DNA from: Porphyra umbilicalis
Taxonomy: Eukaryota > Rhodophyta > Bangiophyceae > Bangiales > Bangiaceae
Assembly (NCBI GenBank): GCA_002049455.2
Contig: KV919171.1
Span: 1 to 56,346, forward strand
DNA: 56,346 nucleotides
Reading direction: 5' to 3'
Part shown: in pieces, positions 55,343 through 56,346 of the stretch
Position numbering within the stretch: position 1 is the first letter of the stretch
Layout of the letters: every line of letters starts with the position of its first letter
Program-made: the position numbers and the translations under genes
The notes under the pieces: model-generated
Told to the model about the DNA's origin: nothing
Seen by the model: only the letters and a program-made list of their open reading frames with translations
The model's database searches: none

Positions 55343-56346
55343 TCACGCAAACCCCTTGCGGTCCTCCACGGCGACCGCCACGTACGGCTTGCCCGTCGCC
55401 ACGTCCTTGCGGAGCACCGCCCGCAGGTTGACCGCAATCCGCCCGCGCGCCCGCTCCGCCTTGACGGCCGCCTCGACGCGCGCGCGGGTGGCTTCCCCCG
55501 GCGGCGCCGCCGCAAAGCGGGGCAACACCGCCTCATTCACGTACTTTAACTGCGCGTACACGTCGCCAACGGCAGCGTCGAGCGTCTTGAGCACCGGCGG
55601 GCCCTGCGCCGCCCGCGCCGTTGCGGCAATGCGCGCCACGCCCGTCAGCGCCTGCCCCGGCCCCGTCGAGAGGAGGAGGGATTGGGCGACGCCGAGCGAC
55701 GCGTTGGCCACCCACAAGAGCACCACGCCGGCGGGGAGGCCCGCCACGGCGGGGAAGAGGAGGATGGTCATGCCTTGCGCGCCGACGCGGAGGGCGCCGC
55801 TGTCGAGCAGCCGCCGCCACGCCGTCCACGCGTCGACCTTGCCGGGGGGCGCGGCGCCGCCCGCCGCCGGCGCCGGTGGCGGCGATGCGGCGCCCTCCTC
55901 GGGACGCTTGCCCGCCAGCGCCCCCCGCTGCAGCATCCCAAGCACGAGCACCGCATTGACGGCCGGCAGCACGCCGCTGCCGTCGGCGGCCGCCAAATCC
56001 CGCCACCCCGCCGCCCACCCGCCCGCCGCCCAGCCGTCCTCCCCCCGCAGTGCGAGCGCGCGGGCGCCGAGCGACAGCGCCACAAACCCCGGTATCTGCA
56101 CCGCGAGGTGCCACGGCGCCAGCCGGCCCGGCGACGTGCCGGCGGCGGCGAGCGCGACGCGCCGCAGGCGGCGGTGCGTGAGCCACTTTTGGGGGAGGGA
56201 CCCGCCCGCCCGCCGCACAAGCGCAGAGATGCGGGCGAGTTCGGGGGCGGCGGCCGACGCGGACGCGGCCGCCCGCGCTTGGGCAATGGCCAGGGGCGCC
56301 GACGCGCCGCGGAGGAGGAGCGCCGACGTGACGAGCGTCGCCGACC
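55343..56346 (-). CDS. OXA1/COX18/YidC-family membrane insertase, 5' partial
   Basis: Inserts proteins into the mitochondrial inner membrane (OXA1, COX18) or thylakoid (ALB3). The frame is open to the window edge, so the start lies outside; 333 residues are visible. SALLLRGASAPLAIAQARAA and PELARISALVRRAG match the first conserved helix and loop; HLAVQIPGFVALSLGARALA is the second; ILLFPAVAGLPAGVVLLWVA followed by NASLGVAQSLLL is the diagnostic pair of helices ending in Gln. The loop between is Ala/Gly-rich and longer than usual. The tail is basic and mixed. COX18-like and OXA1-like assignments cannot be separated on this fragment. It converges on the proteasome gene. Confidence 0.85.
   Translation of the reverse strand, partial: SATLVTSALLLRGASAPLAIAQARAAASASAAAPELARISALVRRAGGSLPQKWLTHRRLRRVALAAAGTSPGRLAPWHLAVQIPGFVALSLGARALALRGEDGWAAGGWAAGWRDLAAADGSGVLPAVNAVLVLGMLQRGALAGKRPEEGAASPPPAPAAGGAAPPGKVDAWTAWRRLLDSGALRVGAQGMTILLFPAVAGLPAGVVLLWVANASLGVAQSLLLSTGPGQALTGVARIAATARAAQGPPVLKTLDAAVGDVYAQLKYVNEAVLPRFAAAPPGEATRARVEAAVKAERARGRIAVNLRAVLRKDVATGKPYVAVAVEDRKGFA

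Overview
The window looks like nuclear DNA of a eukaryotic alga with a very GC-rich, Ala/Gly/Pro-biased genome. A bangiophyte red alga of the Porphyra/Pyropia kind is my best guess; this rests on composition, gene style and small introns and was not tested by any search. Coding blocks have long G/C homopolymers, introns of about 130-600 bases, and a recurring splice donor GTACGT. I recognise eukaryotic housekeeping genes (20S proteasome beta-5, an OXA1/COX18 insertase, NADP-type glutamate dehydrogenase, THADA/TRM732, a GH31 alpha-glucosidase tail) and bacterial-type families found in algae (LtrA, RidA, Gfo/Idh/MocA).

Layout. 1-2.3 kb: degenerate satellites. 4.3-6.4 kb: minus-strand repeat-bearing gene of unknown function. 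7.5-13.0 kb: a probable mobile module, with a tyrosine recombinase (one intron) followed on the same strand by a RecQ-family helicase (three exons), and a divergent unknown gene to the left. 13-17.2 kb: mostly non-coding, with a perfect 50-bp palindrome and a hAT-like non-autonomous element that has terminal inverted repeats and an 8-bp target duplication. 17.4-19.8 kb: minus-strand HEAT-like gene, perhaps PELP1/Rix1. 20-22.2 kb: repeats, including two tandem foldbacks. 22.3-23.1 kb: atypical protein kinase. 23.2-27 kb: GC-rich low complexity with an ankyrin fragment and the second copy of a 470-bp repeat. 30.1-33.0 kb: bZIP-like gene. 33.3-39.3 kb: a C48 (Ulp1-like) protease cassette in three overlapping frames, bracketed by related 63-bp direct repeats. 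39.6-40.7 kb: gene built around about 29 copies of an 18-bp repeat. 40.9-45.3 kb: truncated pieces of THADA, GDH and GH31. 45.5-48.5 kb: LtrA-like membrane protein with two 19-nt microexons. 48.8-49.3 kb: RidA. 50.1-50.5 kb: G-rich minisatellite. 51.5-52.9 kb: Gfo/Idh/MocA oxidoreductase. 53.5-55.0 kb: proteasome beta-5. 55.3 kb to the end: OXA1/COX18, cut by the window edge.

Two cautions. Many genes in the GC-rich blocks change frame exactly at G or C homopolymers, so sequence-length errors are at least as likely as decay; CDS spans there are genomic extents, not continuous frames. The recombinase-helicase module and the protease cassette look like two different mobile systems. Calling either of them new is inference that needs family and copy-number searches.
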